The notes beneath the pieces are model-generated. The model was not told where the DNA came from. It was given only the letters and a program-made list of their open reading frames with translations, and made no database searches. Source: Labilithrix sp. (GTDB lineage Bacteria; Myxococcota; Polyangia; Polyangiales; Polyangiaceae). Taken from it: a DNA stretch of 64,000 nucleotides. How positions within the stretch are numbered: the stretch's first letter is position 1; each line of letters starts with the position of its first letter. The stretch spans positions 1 to 64,000 of the forward strand of contig JAQBQL010000222.1 of assembly GCA_028287035.1 (NCBI GenBank), written 5' to 3'. Below are positions 35,352-44,247 of this stretch, one piece after another. A program made the position numbers and the translations under genes.

Positions 35352-36692
35352 ATGGGCAGCGTCGGGTGGAGCAGGCTGCAGTTCGCGTTCACGATCACGT
35401 ACCATTACCTGTTCCCGCAGCTCACGATGGGGCTCGCGCTGCTCCTCGCGATCCTCAAGCTGCGGGCGCTGCGCGCGAAGACCGAAGAGCAGCGGAGCGT
35501 GCACAACCGGCTCGCGCGGTTCTGGGTGAAGGTCTTCGGCATCAACTTCGCGGTGGGCGTCGTCACCGGCATCCCCATGGAGTTCCAGTTCGGCACGAAC
35601 TGGGCTCGGTTCTCGACCTACTCGGGCGGGGTGATCGGGCTGACGCTGGCCATGGAGGGCATCTTCGCCTTCATCGCCGAGTCGGCCTTCCTCGGGCTCT
35701 TCCTCTTCGGCGAGAAGAAGCTCTCGCCGCGCGCTCACTTTTTCACCGGGCTCATGGTGTTCGTCGGATCGTGGCTCTCGGGCTACTTCATCATCACGAC
35801 GAACGCGTTCATGCAGCACCCCGTCGGGCATGGCGTCGACGCGCAGGGCCGGCTCGTGCTGATGGACGTGAGCGCCTACCTCTTCAACTCGTGGGTGTTC
35901 TGGGAGTACGCGCACACGATGAGCGCCGCCGTCATCACCGGCGCCTTCGTGTTCTGCGCGGTCACCGCGTACTGGACGCTCATGGGCAAGCATCCCGACC
36001 TCACGCGGCCGGCGCTGCGGCTCGGCGTGGTGGTCGGGCTCGTCGGCTGCATGACCCAGCTCTTCCCGACCGGTGACCAGCAGGGCAAGCTCGTGGCGCG
36101 GCACCAGCCGGTGACGCTCGCCGCGATGGAGGGAAAGTTCGAGACCGGCTCGCGCGCCGAGCTGGCGATCATCGGTCAGCCCAACGTCGAGGAGCGCCGG
36201 CTCGAGAACCCGATCGTCGTGCCCTACGCGCTCTCGTTTCTGGCCTACGGCTCGTTCGGCGCCACCGTTCGGGGGCTCGACGACTTCCCGAAGGACCAGT
36301 GGCCCGACAACGTCGAGCTGCTCTACTTCGCGTACCACGTGATGGTGGGGCTCGGGACGATCCTCTTCGCGATCATGGCGGTGAGCGCGCTGCTTCTCCA
36401 CCGCGACCGGCTGCTCCGCACACGCTCCGCGCTGTGGGTGCTGATGCTGGCGTGGCCGTTCCCGTACATCGCGACGACCGCGGGCTGGATGACCACCGAG
36501 CTCGGGCGACAGCCATGGCTCGTCTACGGGCTCATGCGCACCGCCGACGGCACCTCACCGCGCGTGGGCGCAGGCAGCGTCGCGTTCTCCACCATCGGGT
36601 TCATGGGCCTCTATTTCGTGGTCGGGCTGCTCTTCGTCCTCATGATGCTGCGCGCGATCGGCCGCGGGCCCGACGCGGAGGCGGCGCACTGA
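35352..36692 (+). CDS. cydA: Cytochrome bd-type quinol oxidase subunit I
   Basis: 446 residues with about nine membrane helices. His18 in ITYHYLFPQ matches the axial haem ligand. GDQQGKLVARHQPVTLAAME is the quinol-binding region, and GWMTTELGRQPW carries the conserved Met and GRQPW motif. E. coli CydA is about 522 residues; the lack of the long Q-loop insertion places this in the short-loop group, which includes cyanide-insensitive oxidases. It oxidises quinol and reduces oxygen to water at the inner membrane without pumping protons. cydB overlaps by one base (TGATG). Confidence 0.95.
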   Translation: MGSVGWSRLQFAFTITYHYLFPQLTMGLALLLAILKLRALRAKTEEQRSVHNRLARFWVKVFGINFAVGVVTGIPMEFQFGTNWARFSTYSGGVIGLTLAMEGIFAFIAESAFLGLFLFGEKKLSPRAHFFTGLMVFVGSWLSGYFIITTNAFMQHPVGHGVDAQGRLVLMDVSAYLFNSWVFWEYAHTMSAAVITGAFVFCAVTAYWTLMGKHPDLTRPALRLGVVVGLVGCMTQLFPTGDQQGKLVARHQPVTLAAMEGKFETGSRAELAIIGQPNVEERRLENPIVVPYALSFLAYGSFGATVRGLDDFPKDQWPDNVELLYFAYHVMVGLGTILFAIMAVSALLLHRDRLLRTRSALWVLMLAWPFPYIATTAGWMTTELGRQPWLVYGLMRTADGTSPRVGAGSVAFSTIGFMGLYFVVGLLFVLMMLRAIGRGPDAEAAH

Positions 36693-37744
36693 TGGCCGTC
36701 ACCTGGTACTTCGTCGTCGCGTTCATGCTCGTCGTGTACGCGGTGCTCGACGGGTTCGACTTCGGCGTCGGCATCCTGCACCTCGTCGTGGCGAAGACCG
36801 ACGCGGAAAGGCGCGAGGTGCTCGGCGCGATCGGTCCGGTGTGGGATGGCAACGAGGTCTGGCTCATCGCCGCCGGCGGCGTGCTCTTCTTCGCGTTCCC
36901 GCGGGTGTACGCGGCGTCGGCAAGCGGCCTCTACCTGCCCTTCATGATGGTGCTCTGGCTGCTGATCCTGCGCGGGCTCTCGATCGAGCTCCGCTCCAAG
37001 CTGGATCATCCGCTCTGGCGCGCCGCGTTCGATGCGGTGTTCTCCGTCTCGTCGTGCGCGATGGCGGTCGTCCTCGGGGTGGCCCTCGGGAACATCGTCC
37101 GCGGCGTCCCCGTCGACGACACCGGCTACTTCCACGAGGACCTCTTCACGAACTTCCGCGGGAGCCTGGACGGGGAGACCGGGCTCGGCGCGCTCGACGT
37201 GTACACGGTGCTGGTCGGGGCCTTTGCGCTCGCGACGCTCGCGGCCCACGGCGCGACGTACCTCGTGTGGAAGACGCGCGGCGACGTCCACGCCCGCAGC
37301 TTGCGGGCGGCGCGCCGGCTCTGGCCGGTGGTCCTGGCGATCGGCGGCCTGCTCACGGCCGCGACGGCGCTCACGCAGCCGGCCCACTTCGCGGCGTTCG
37401 CGCACCGGCCGTGGCTCTGGCCGCTGCCCGTCGCGGCGGTCGCCAGCGCGCTCCTGTGCCCCCGGGACCTCGCGGCCGGCCACGAGGGACGGGGTTTCCT
37501 GCTGTCGTGCGGGTTTGTCGCCGCGCTCCTGGCGGCGACGGTCGGCACCCTCTTCCCTTTGATGCTCCGGTCCACGATCGAGCCCCGGTTCACGCTCGAT
37601 GCGTGGTCGGCGGCTGCCCCGGATCGCACGCTTTTCCTGGGGCTCCTTGTGTGGATCCCGGCGATGGTGCTGGCGGCCGGGTACTACGTGTTCCTCTACC
37701 GCTCCGCGCACGGGAAGGTCGAGGAGCACGATCAGCACTACTGA
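36692..37744 (+). CDS. cydB: Cytochrome bd-type quinol oxidase subunit II
   Basis: 350 residues with about eight membrane helices. Conserved parts are VYAVLDGFDFGVGILH at the start, GAIGPVWDGNEVWLIAAGGVLFFAFP and RGLSIELRSK. It forms the heterodimer with CydA. The ATG uses the last base of the cydA stop codon, so translation is coupled. No cydX-like small subunit or cydCD transporter genes follow. The next gene, a histidine kinase, has its own predicted promoter in the 28-nt gap. Confidence 0.95.
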   Translation: MAVTWYFVVAFMLVVYAVLDGFDFGVGILHLVVAKTDAERREVLGAIGPVWDGNEVWLIAAGGVLFFAFPRVYAASASGLYLPFMMVLWLLILRGLSIELRSKLDHPLWRAAFDAVFSVSSCAMAVVLGVALGNIVRGVPVDDTGYFHEDLFTNFRGSLDGETGLGALDVYTVLVGAFALATLAAHGATYLVWKTRGDVHARSLRAARRLWPVVLAIGGLLTAATALTQPAHFAAFAHRPWLWPLPVAAVASALLCPRDLAAGHEGRGFLLSCGFVAALLAATVGTLFPLMLRSTIEPRFTLDAWSAAAPDRTLFLGLLVWIPAMVLAAGYYVFLYRSAHGKVEEHDQHY

Positions 37745-37760
37745 CCGAGAGCACGCAGGC

Positions 37761-37766
37761 TATCAT
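37761..37766 (+). promoter_or_regulatory. -10-like hexamer TATCAT, leaderless kinase gene
   Basis: TATCAT ends 6 nt before a TTG at 37773. No ATG or GTG candidate with a Shine-Dalgarno lies near the first residues of the kinase, so this hexamer decides the start. Confidence 0.5.
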
Positions 37767-37772
37767 CGTGCC

Positions 37773-39908
37773 TTGACGAGACGCTCACGGACGCTCGAGC
37801 TCGTCGCGATCATCTTCGCCGTCGCGCTGCTCACGGTCGTCGAGGTGCTCGGTCAGCACTCGACCACGGAGCTCGCCGACACCGCTCGCAGCGTGCAGCG
37901 GTCGCGCGAGGTGATGGGCCACCTCGATGCCCTCCTCGTCGCGACCCTCGAGGCCGAGAGCAGTCGCCGTGGCTTCGCACTCACCAACGAGCAGGTGCAG
38001 CTCGACCCGTACCGCGGAGCGGCGGGGCGTGCGTTCGGGGAGATCGGGCAGCTCCAGACGTTGCTCGCGGACAGCCCGGAGCAGCGCCGCCGTCTCGAGG
38101 AGCTCGTGCCCGCCGTCCGCGAGCGGCTCGATTCGCTCGACCGCGCCGTCGCGATCCAGCAGGAGAGCGGCGGGATCCCCCGCGAGGTCGAGCTGAACGG
38201 CACGAGGGGCGGGATGCGCCGGATGGCCGCCGTGCGCGGCGCCGTCGAAGGCATGGTGACCGCCGAGCAGCAGCTTCTCGCCCAGCGTGAGCAGACCACG
38301 CGGGCGAGCCTGCGGCGCGCGCGGATGATCCAGCTCCTCGGTACGGTGGTGAGCGTCTCCATCTTCATCGCCGTGCTCGCTCGCCTCCGTGCGGTCGCGC
38401 GCCGGCTCCGCGCCTCGGAGGCGCACGCGAAGAACAACGAGGAGGACCTCGCAACGACCATCCACTCGATCGGCGACGGCGTGATCGCCACGGATGGGGA
38501 CGGGCTCGTGACGCGCATGAACTCGGTGGCCGAGGCGCTCACCGGGTGGCGCCTCGCGGACGCGCTCGGCAAGCCGGCGCGCGAGGTGTTCCGCCTCGTC
38601 AACGACGTCAACGGGAAGGATGTCAGCGATCCCATCGCGCGCGCGCTCGCGACGGGCGCGGTGGTCGAGATCGACGACGCGGCGGTCCTCCTCGCCAAGG
38701 ACGGCACGCGGCGCCGCATCGCCGACAGCGCCGCTCCGATCCGCGGCGGCAAGGGCGAGCTCCGCGGCGCGGTCCTCGTCTTCCACGACATCACGAAGGT
38801 GCTCGAGGACGCGCGCTCGCTGCGCCGCAATCGGGCGTTCCTCGACACGGTCCTCGAGAGCATCCCGAACATGATCTTCGTGAAGGATGCGCAGGACCTC
38901 GCGTTCGTTCGCCTGAACCGCGCCGGAGAGAAGCTGCTCGGCCAGCCTCGTGAGGCGCTCATCGGACGGACCGACTTCGCGTTCTTCTCGGCCGTCGAGG
39001 CCAAGGCATTCATCGCCCGCGACCGCGAGGCGCTCCGCACGAAAGCCATGGTCGACATCCCCGAGGAGCCGATCACGACGCCGCACGGCACGCGCTGGCT
39101 GCGGACGCAGAAGGTCCCCCTCCTCGACGAGAACGGTGAGCCCGAGTACCTGCTCGGGATCTCCGAGGACATCACGGAGCGCCGCGAGGAGGCGGTGCTC
39201 CTCCGCGCCTCGATCGACGCTGCGCAGGCCGCCAACAAGGAGCTCGAGGCGTTCAGCTACTCCGTGGCGCACGACCTGCGCGCGCCGCTGCGCTCGATCG
39301 ACGGCTTCAGCCAGGCTCTGCTCGACGACTACGCCGCGGCCCTCGACGAGCAGGGTCGCGACTATCTCCATCGCGTCCGGAACAACGCGCGCCGGATGGC
39401 GGAGCTCATCGACGATCTGCTCGGCCTCGCCCGCGTGAGCCGCACCGAGCTGCGCCGCTCCGACGTCGACGTGAGCGCGCTGTTCGAGCAGGCCATGCTC
39501 GAGGCGAAGAAGCACTGGAACGAGGCGGCCGTCGTGGTCGTCGAGCCGGGTCTGCGGGCGTTTGCCGACGCGCGCCTGCTGCGGGTGCTCGCGGACAACC
39601 TCGCCTCCAATGCGCTCAAGTTCTCGAGCAAGAAGGAGAGCCCGCGCGTCGAGGTCGGCAAGCAGGGAAACGACTTCTTCGTCCGGGACAACGGCGCTGG
39701 CTTCGACAGCGCAGGGGCGAGGAACCTCTTCACCGCCTTCCAGCGCTTCCACCGCCCGACCGAGTACGAGGGCACCGGCATCGGGCTCGCCACCGCCGAT
39801 CGCATCGTCGCGCGTCACGGCGGGCGCATGTGGGCCGAGAGCAAGCCTGGCCAGGGCGCGACCTTCTACTTCGTGCTCGAGCGCGGCACGCCCGGAGCCT
39901 CCACATGA
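37773..39908 (+). CDS. CHASE3-PAS-PAS histidine kinase
   Basis: About 711 residues from a leaderless TTG. Order: TM1 (about 8-27), periplasmic CHASE3 sensor (30-180), TM2 (184-205), PAS 1 (224-345, with DGVIATDGDGLVTRMNSVAE), PAS 2 (356-475, with SIPNMIFVKDAQDLAFVR), HisKA with phospho-acceptor His500 (SVAHDLRAPLRSIDGF) and HATPase (595-705; NLASNALKF, DNGAGF, GTGIGLATADRI). The HisKA type with HDLRAPL is that of phytochrome-like kinases, which signal to small single-domain receivers. The next gene encodes exactly that and overlaps by 4 nt. It may sense redox or respiratory state, since cydAB is just upstream, but this is inference. Confidence 0.9.
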   Translation: MTRRSRTLELVAIIFAVALLTVVEVLGQHSTTELADTARSVQRSREVMGHLDALLVATLEAESSRRGFALTNEQVQLDPYRGAAGRAFGEIGQLQTLLADSPEQRRRLEELVPAVRERLDSLDRAVAIQQESGGIPREVELNGTRGGMRRMAAVRGAVEGMVTAEQQLLAQREQTTRASLRRARMIQLLGTVVSVSIFIAVLARLRAVARRLRASEAHAKNNEEDLATTIHSIGDGVIATDGDGLVTRMNSVAEALTGWRLADALGKPAREVFRLVNDVNGKDVSDPIARALATGAVVEIDDAAVLLAKDGTRRRIADSAAPIRGGKGELRGAVLVFHDITKVLEDARSLRRNRAFLDTVLESIPNMIFVKDAQDLAFVRLNRAGEKLLGQPREALIGRTDFAFFSAVEAKAFIARDREALRTKAMVDIPEEPITTPHGTRWLRTQKVPLLDENGEPEYLLGISEDITERREEAVLLRASIDAAQAANKELEAFSYSVAHDLRAPLRSIDGFSQALLDDYAAALDEQGRDYLHRVRNNARRMAELIDDLLGLARVSRTELRRSDVDVSALFEQAMLEAKKHWNEAAVVVVEPGLRAFADARLLRVLADNLASNALKFSSKKESPRVEVGKQGNDFFVRDNGAGFDSAGARNLFTAFQRFHRPTEYEGTGIGLATADRIVARHGGRMWAESKPGQGATFYFVLERGTPGAST

Positions 39909-40363
39909 CGACGCCGATCATCCTCCTCGTCGAGGACAACGCCGACGACGAGCTCCTCACGGTGCGCGCCTTCGCGAAGAGCAACATCGCGAACCAGGTG
40001 GTGGTGGTGCGCGACGGGGTCGAGGCGCTCGACTGGCTCTTCTGCGAGGCGGAGTATTCCTCCCGCGATCCGTCGGAGGAGCCGCAGCTCATGCTCCTCG
40101 ACCTGAAGCTCCCGCGCCTGGACGGTCTCGGGGTTCTCCGGCGCATGCGCGCCGATCCACGCACCGCGCTCCTGCCCGTCATCGTCCTGACCTCCTCCGA
40201 TCAGGACGAGGACGTCGCGCGCAGCTACGAGCTCGGGGCCAACGGGTACGTGCGGAAACCGGTCGCTTTCGACCAGTTCGTCGCGGCGGTCGAGCACGTC
40301 GGCCTCTTCTGGCTCGTGCTGAACCGGAGGCCCCCGCGCCGCCGGGGTTCGATCGCGGGCTGA
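39905..40363 (+). CDS. Single-domain response regulator (Rcp1-like)
   Basis: 152 residues, one receiver domain and no output domain. The acidic pocket is ED at 10-11 (LLVEDNADD), phospho-acceptor Asp66 (LLDLKLPRLDG), Thr96/Ser97 and Lys118 (YVRKPV). It belongs to the Rcp1 group that pairs with phytochrome-type kinases and carries the phosphoryl group to a further partner. The ATG overlaps the kinase stop codon (ATGA, 39905-39908), so the two are a cognate pair. A basic tail (RRPPRRRGS) follows. Confidence 0.92.
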   Translation: MTTPIILLVEDNADDELLTVRAFAKSNIANQVVVVRDGVEALDWLFCEAEYSSRDPSEEPQLMLLDLKLPRLDGLGVLRRMRADPRTALLPVIVLTSSDQDEDVARSYELGANGYVRKPVAFDQFVAAVEHVGLFWLVLNRRPPRRRGSIAG

Positions 40364-40423
40364 CCGCGCTCGGGCCCGCCGGTCGCGGTTGCAGCGCGGC
40401 CGTCGACGCGCAACGGTGTCCGG

Positions 40424-41068
40424 ATGCCGCCGCTGGATGCAGAGCTGCGCGCGGAACGGCTCCGTGCCGCGCTGCTCGAGATCGTGCGCCGACAGGTGCG
40501 TGACGAACGCGTGCTCCAGGTCCTGCGCGAGATGCCTCGCCACGTGTTCGTCCCCGAGTACCCGCTGGCCGACGCGTACGGTGACCATCCCCTTCCCATC
40601 GGGCACGGGGCCACGATCTCGCAGCCGACGGTCGTCGGCATGATGAGCGCCGCGCTCGCCCTGGAAGGCGGCGAGCGCATCCTCGAGATCGGTACCGGCT
40701 CGGGGTACCAGGCCGCGGTGCTGAGCCGCCTCGCCCGCTCCGTCGACACCATCGAGATGGTCCCGGCGCTCGCCGAGCGGGCCCGCGGCGCGCTCGCGCG
40801 GGTCGGCGCCGACAACGTGACGGTGCACGTCGGCGACGGCTGGGCGGGTCACCCCGACGGGGCGCCGTTCGACCGCATCGTCGTCACGGCCGCGCCGGAT
40901 TGCCTGCCCGACGCGCTCGTCGCGCAGCTCGCGGAGGACGGCCTCCTCGTCGTCCCGGTCGGCCCGCAGTCGACCGACCAGCGCCTCGAGCGGCACGCGA
41001 AGCAGCGCGGCCGCCTGGTCCGCGAGGACCTCGGCGCGGTTCGCTTCGTGCCGATGGTGCACGCCTGA
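40424..41068 (+). CDS. pcm: Protein-L-isoaspartate O-methyltransferase
   Basis: 214 residues, the usual length. PRHVFVPEYPLADAYGDHPLPIGHGATISQP (in pieces) covers the isoaspartyl-binding part, and EIGTGSGYQAAVLSRL is the SAM-binding motif I. VVTAAPDCLPDAL and DGLLVVPVG close the fold. It methylates isoaspartyl residues in aged proteins so they can revert to aspartate. It follows the receiver gene by 60 nt and could share its transcript. Confidence 0.93.
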   Translation: MPPLDAELRAERLRAALLEIVRRQVRDERVLQVLREMPRHVFVPEYPLADAYGDHPLPIGHGATISQPTVVGMMSAALALEGGERILEIGTGSGYQAAVLSRLARSVDTIEMVPALAERARGALARVGADNVTVHVGDGWAGHPDGAPFDRIVVTAAPDCLPDALVAQLAEDGLLVVPVGPQSTDQRLERHAKQRGRLVREDLGAVRFVPMVHA

Positions 41069-41112
41069 GCGCCGTCGCCCTCATTCACGGCTGCGCGCCG
41101 CGGCGCTTGCGT

Positions 41113-41118
41113 TAGGGT
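41113..41118 (+). promoter_or_regulatory. -10-like hexamer TAGGGT, leaderless membrane protein gene
   Basis: TAGGGT ends 6 nt before the GTG at 41125. There is no Shine-Dalgarno. Confidence 0.45.
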
Positions 41119-41124
41119 GCGGCG

Positions 41125-42531
41125 GTGCGCGGCCGACGAGCAGCGAAGATCGCCGACCGCGGCCTCCTCGTCCTCGTGGCGCTCCTCGGCGTGTCCCTGA
41201 CCGCCGCCGCCTGGCACGACGTCTCGAAGGCGTGGGACGTCTGGTACTACCACCTGCCCTTCGCGGCGCGGCTGGTCGGCCTCGTCGATGCGTCGAGCTA
41301 CGCCTTCGGTCGCGCGAACCAGGCGCGCTTCGACGGGTTCCCGGTGCTCGGCGAGCTGCTCCAGGGGCTCTGCTGGCGGATCACCGGCCGGCCGGAATGC
41401 GCGTCCTTCGTCTCGCTCGCCTCGCTCCCGCTCCTCGCGTTTCTCCTGCGCCGCCTGTTCGACGTGCCGATCCACCTGACGGTGCTGGCGCTCCTCGCCG
41501 TCCCGCTCGTGCAGATCCACGCAACGGCGGCGTACGTCGACCTGCCGGCGAACGCGTGGGTGACGATGCTGATCCTGATCGTCTTCCGCCACGTGGTCGA
41601 TCGGCGCGCTCCGTCGCTCCGCACGATGGTCCTCGCCGCGGCGCTCGCAGCGGCGACCGCCAACACGAAGTTCCAGCTCGTCCCGGTGGTCGTCGTGGCC
41701 TCGCTCGGGCTCGTCGTCGTCGCGCTCCGCGGCGAGCCGGGACGGGCGATGCGGGCGGTCGTGATCGCGCTCGCGGTGCCGATCGTGTTCGCCACGCCCC
41801 TCGTCAACCTCGTGCGCCGCGGGAATCCGGTGTGGCCGATCGAGCTGCGCGTGCTCGGGCATGCCTTTCCTCACACCGAAGGCGCCTACGCGTCGACTCC
41901 GGCGTGGCTCGCCCGCGTGCCGGGACCTGCGCGCTGGGCGGCGTCGGTGCTGGAGCTGCGGCTTCCTCCCATCGCCGGACACGCGCGCTGGTCGATCGAC
42001 CAATGGACGCCCCCGAGCGGCCCTGCCTACCGGCTCGGCGGGTTCTTCGGGGCCTGGGTGGTCGCCAACCTCCTCGCGGTCGGTCTCGCGCTGTTCTTCC
42101 TGCGCACGCGGGAGAGCAAGGTGGCTGCGTGCTTCATTGCCGCCTTCTCCGTGGTCGCGAGCGTGATGCCGCAGGCGCACGAGCTCCGCTACTACCTCTT
42201 CTGGATGCTCCTCCTCGTGAGCATGGCGCTCGTCCTCTGGTCACGGCGGCGCCCGCTCGCGGTCGGTCTGGCGGCGCTCTCCGCGTTCCTCGTGGTCACG
42301 TGGTCGACGGGCTTCGGCTACGTCTACCCGTCCGGCGATTCGTTCGCGACGCTCGTGAAGGATCACGCTCCCGGGTCGGCGCTCGAGCGCGTCGCGCCGG
42401 GAGAACGCGTCTGCGTCATGCGCGAGCCCTGGTCGTTCCTCTACGCGCCGCGCTTCCATCCCGGCCACTCCTACGCGGTGCAGGAAGCGGAGGACCCCAC
42501 CGAATGCGAGGGCGCGAGGCCGCTCGAATGA
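41125..42531 (+). CDS. Polytopic membrane glycosyltransferase-like protein
   Basis: 468 residues with about ten membrane segments. TM1 (about 13-30) is followed by WDVWYYHLPFAARL, an acidic first periplasmic loop like that of GT-C glycosyltransferases. Further helices (VLALLAVPLVQIHATAA, VVIALAVPIVFATPLVNLV) and a short soluble C-terminal domain (about 410-468) follow. It probably transfers a sugar from a polyprenyl phosphate donor, but this comes from shape and not from a catalytic signature. It converges on a DUF2304/GT2 gene pair that makes such donors, which fits. Confidence 0.6.
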   Translation: MRGRRAAKIADRGLLVLVALLGVSLTAAAWHDVSKAWDVWYYHLPFAARLVGLVDASSYAFGRANQARFDGFPVLGELLQGLCWRITGRPECASFVSLASLPLLAFLLRRLFDVPIHLTVLALLAVPLVQIHATAAYVDLPANAWVTMLILIVFRHVVDRRAPSLRTMVLAAALAAATANTKFQLVPVVVVASLGLVVVALRGEPGRAMRAVVIALAVPIVFATPLVNLVRRGNPVWPIELRVLGHAFPHTEGAYASTPAWLARVPGPARWAASVLELRLPPIAGHARWSIDQWTPPSGPAYRLGGFFGAWVVANLLAVGLALFFLRTRESKVAACFIAAFSVVASVMPQAHELRYYLFWMLLLVSMALVLWSRRRPLAVGLAALSAFLVVTWSTGFGYVYPSGDSFATLVKDHAPGSALERVAPGERVCVMREPWSFLYAPRFHPGHSYAVQEAEDPTECEGARPLE

Positions 42532-42541
42532 GCCTCGCGAT

Positions 42542-42892
42542 TCAGGCGCCGGCGCGCGGAAGCTCGCGCGCGCCTTGCCCGGCGAGCGAACGAACGAGCT
42601 CGGTGACGCGCTCCTGCTCCTCGTGACGGCGCCGCCGTGACAGCAGCGACTCGCGCACCAGCCAGATGACGAGCGGATAGAGCACGAAGTCGACGCCCCG
42701 CCCGATCCCGACCCCGTGCGCGAGGCGGCGCGCCACCTCGGGGTACACGATGAGGAACGCGCCCGCCGCGAACACGACCGCCTGCACGAGCAACACGCGC
42801 CGGTTGCGCGTGAGCGTCACGTAGTCGTGGACGAAGAGGGCGATGAGGAGCCCGACGAGGGCGACCGCGGCCGGCGTCACCTCGGCGGTCAT
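42542..42892 (-). CDS. DUF2304 membrane protein
   Basis: 116 residues with three membrane helices (about 8-24, 33-52 and 66-85) and a charged C-terminal coiled stretch (SRRRRHEEQERVTELVRSLA). DUF2304 proteins almost always accompany GT2 glycosyltransferases and are thought to act with them at the membrane. The ATG overlaps the stop of the GT2 gene (ATGA, 42889-42892). Confidence 0.82.
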   Translation of the reverse strand: MTAEVTPAAVALVGLLIALFVHDYVTLTRNRRVLLVQAVVFAAGAFLIVYPEVARRLAHGVGIGRGVDFVLYPLVIWLVRESLLSRRRRHEEQERVTELVRSLAGQGARELPRAGA

Positions 42893-43665
42893 CGCGACGA
42901 GCTCCCGAAGAGAAAGCCCTGGAAGAGGTCGACGACGATCGCGAGCGCGCCCGACGCCCTCTGGCCCTTCGCGAGCGACTCGCCCGTGTAGCGGACCGAC
43001 ACCGGCACCTCGATCACCCGGAGCGGCTCGCCGCCGCCGAGCTTTGCCCGCGCCTGCGCGCGGGAGATGCTGCGGGTGATCTCGGAGGCGTGGGCCATCC
43101 GGTTCTGGCGGATCTGGAGGTTCGCCATGGCGCGGGGAGCGAACGCGCGGAGGCCGTTGTGGACGTCGGAGAGCAGCTGCCCGGTCGTGAGCCATTCGAA
43201 GCCGCGCGCCATGTGGAGGAGCACGCGCCGCGACGTCGGAACGTCCGAACCGCCGCCGAAGCGATCGCCGAGCGCGACGTCTGCCCCGGAGGTGACGGCG
43301 CGGGCGAGCCGCAGCACGTCGCTCGGCTGATGCTGTCCGTCGGAGTCCATGGTGACGAACGCCTCGAACGGCCCGCCCGCCGGCGCCCATGTCGGCTCGA
43401 GAGCGAGGCGCCGCGCCGTCTCGAGCGCTGCCCCCTGCCCCAGGTTGATGGCGTGGCGCGCGAGCACCACACGGACCGGGCCCGCAGCAGCCGCGACGGC
43501 GGCGCCCGCGATGGGCGGCGTGCTGCCGTCGTCGACGAGGAAGACGGTGGCCGAGACCGACGGCTCACTGGCGGCGCTGGCGGCCAGGCACGACGCGAGC
43601 TCCTCGAGCGTGCGCGCGAGCCGCCCCTCCTCGTTGAAGGCAGGCATGAGGACCGCGATGCGCAC
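42889..43665 (-). CDS. Family 2 glycosyltransferase (polyprenyl-phosphate sugar synthase type)
   Basis: 258 residues from a GTG. The GT-A fold starts with RIAVLMPAFNEEGRLARTLEEL. VFLVDDGSTPP binds the nucleotide sugar, and TMDSDGQHQPSD carries the DxD metal site. VRYTGESLAKGQR near the end matches dolichyl-phosphate mannose/glucose synthase relatives. It likely loads a sugar onto a polyprenyl phosphate for a GT-C enzyme. DUF2304 is coupled downstream. TAGAGT ends 6 nt before the GTG, a leaderless arrangement. Confidence 0.88.
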   Translation of the reverse strand: MRIAVLMPAFNEEGRLARTLEELASCLAASAASEPSVSATVFLVDDGSTPPIAGAAVAAAAGPVRVVLARHAINLGQGAALETARRLALEPTWAPAGGPFEAFVTMDSDGQHQPSDVLRLARAVTSGADVALGDRFGGGSDVPTSRRVLLHMARGFEWLTTGQLLSDVHNGLRAFAPRAMANLQIRQNRMAHASEITRSISRAQARAKLGGGEPLRVIEVPVSVRYTGESLAKGQRASGALAIVVDLFQGFLFGSSSR

Positions 43666-43671
43666 GGCGCC

Positions 43672-43677
43672 ACTCTA
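43672..43677 (-). promoter_or_regulatory. -10-like hexamer TAGAGT, leaderless GT2 gene
   Basis: TAGAGT on the minus strand ends 6 nt before the GTG at 43665. The same hexamer precedes the GMC gene (24770-24775). Confidence 0.5.
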
Positions 43678-43807
43678 GTCGAGGCGCGTGCGAAGACGAC
43701 CGCCAAACGCGACGAAATCCCGCGACTCACCGGCGCGCTTTGTGGCCCCGGGAACGCGGCCTATGGTGCTCCGCGACGTGAGCGGTACGATCCTTCGGAG
43801 ACCGACG

Positions 43808-44209
43808 ATGAGAGCTTCCCCATCGTACCTCGCCTTGTTCTCTGCGCTGCTCGCCTCCGTGCTGGCGGCGTGCGGTGGCCCGCCCGCGGAGAGCGCGCCA
43901 ACGCGGATGCCGACGCCGGAGCGGGAGCCCACGACCGTGGCCGAAGCGCAGGCCCGCATCGCGCGCGCCGAGGAGATGCTCGCAGGCGTTGCCGCTCCGC
44001 GCGCCGCGCAGGTGGAGAGCGCCGACAGCGGAAGCGCCAACAGGAGCGTCGCCGCCGATCCTTGTTCGGAGCGATGCCGCGCGCTGACGTCGATGCGCAG
44101 CGCCGTCGCGGCGCTGTGCCGGATGACCGGAGACCTCGACCCGCGTTGCGACGACGCCCGGAAGACGCTCACCGACAACGAAGCTCGCGTCGGCGCATGC
44201 GGCTGCTGA
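43808..44209 (+). CDS. Small lipoprotein
   Basis: 133 residues. The signal peptide MRASPSYLALFSALLASVLAAC ends in lipobox LAAC (in short form). A Pro/Thr-rich linker and a helix (VAEAQARIARAEEMLAGVA) follow, then a Cys-containing region (DPCSERCRALTSMRSAV, LCRMTGDLDPRC, ACGC). Six cysteines after the anchor suggest disulfides. GGAG lies about 10 nt before the ATG, and a TATGGT at 43762-43767 may be its -10. The function is unknown. A second small lipoprotein gene follows. Confidence 0.65.
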   Translation: MRASPSYLALFSALLASVLAACGGPPAESAPTRMPTPEREPTTVAEAQARIARAEEMLAGVAAPRAAQVESADSGSANRSVAADPCSERCRALTSMRSAVAALCRMTGDLDPRCDDARKTLTDNEARVGACGC

Positions 44210-44247
44210 CGCGGCGCGGACTCGACGAAAGAGAAACCCCGAGGCCC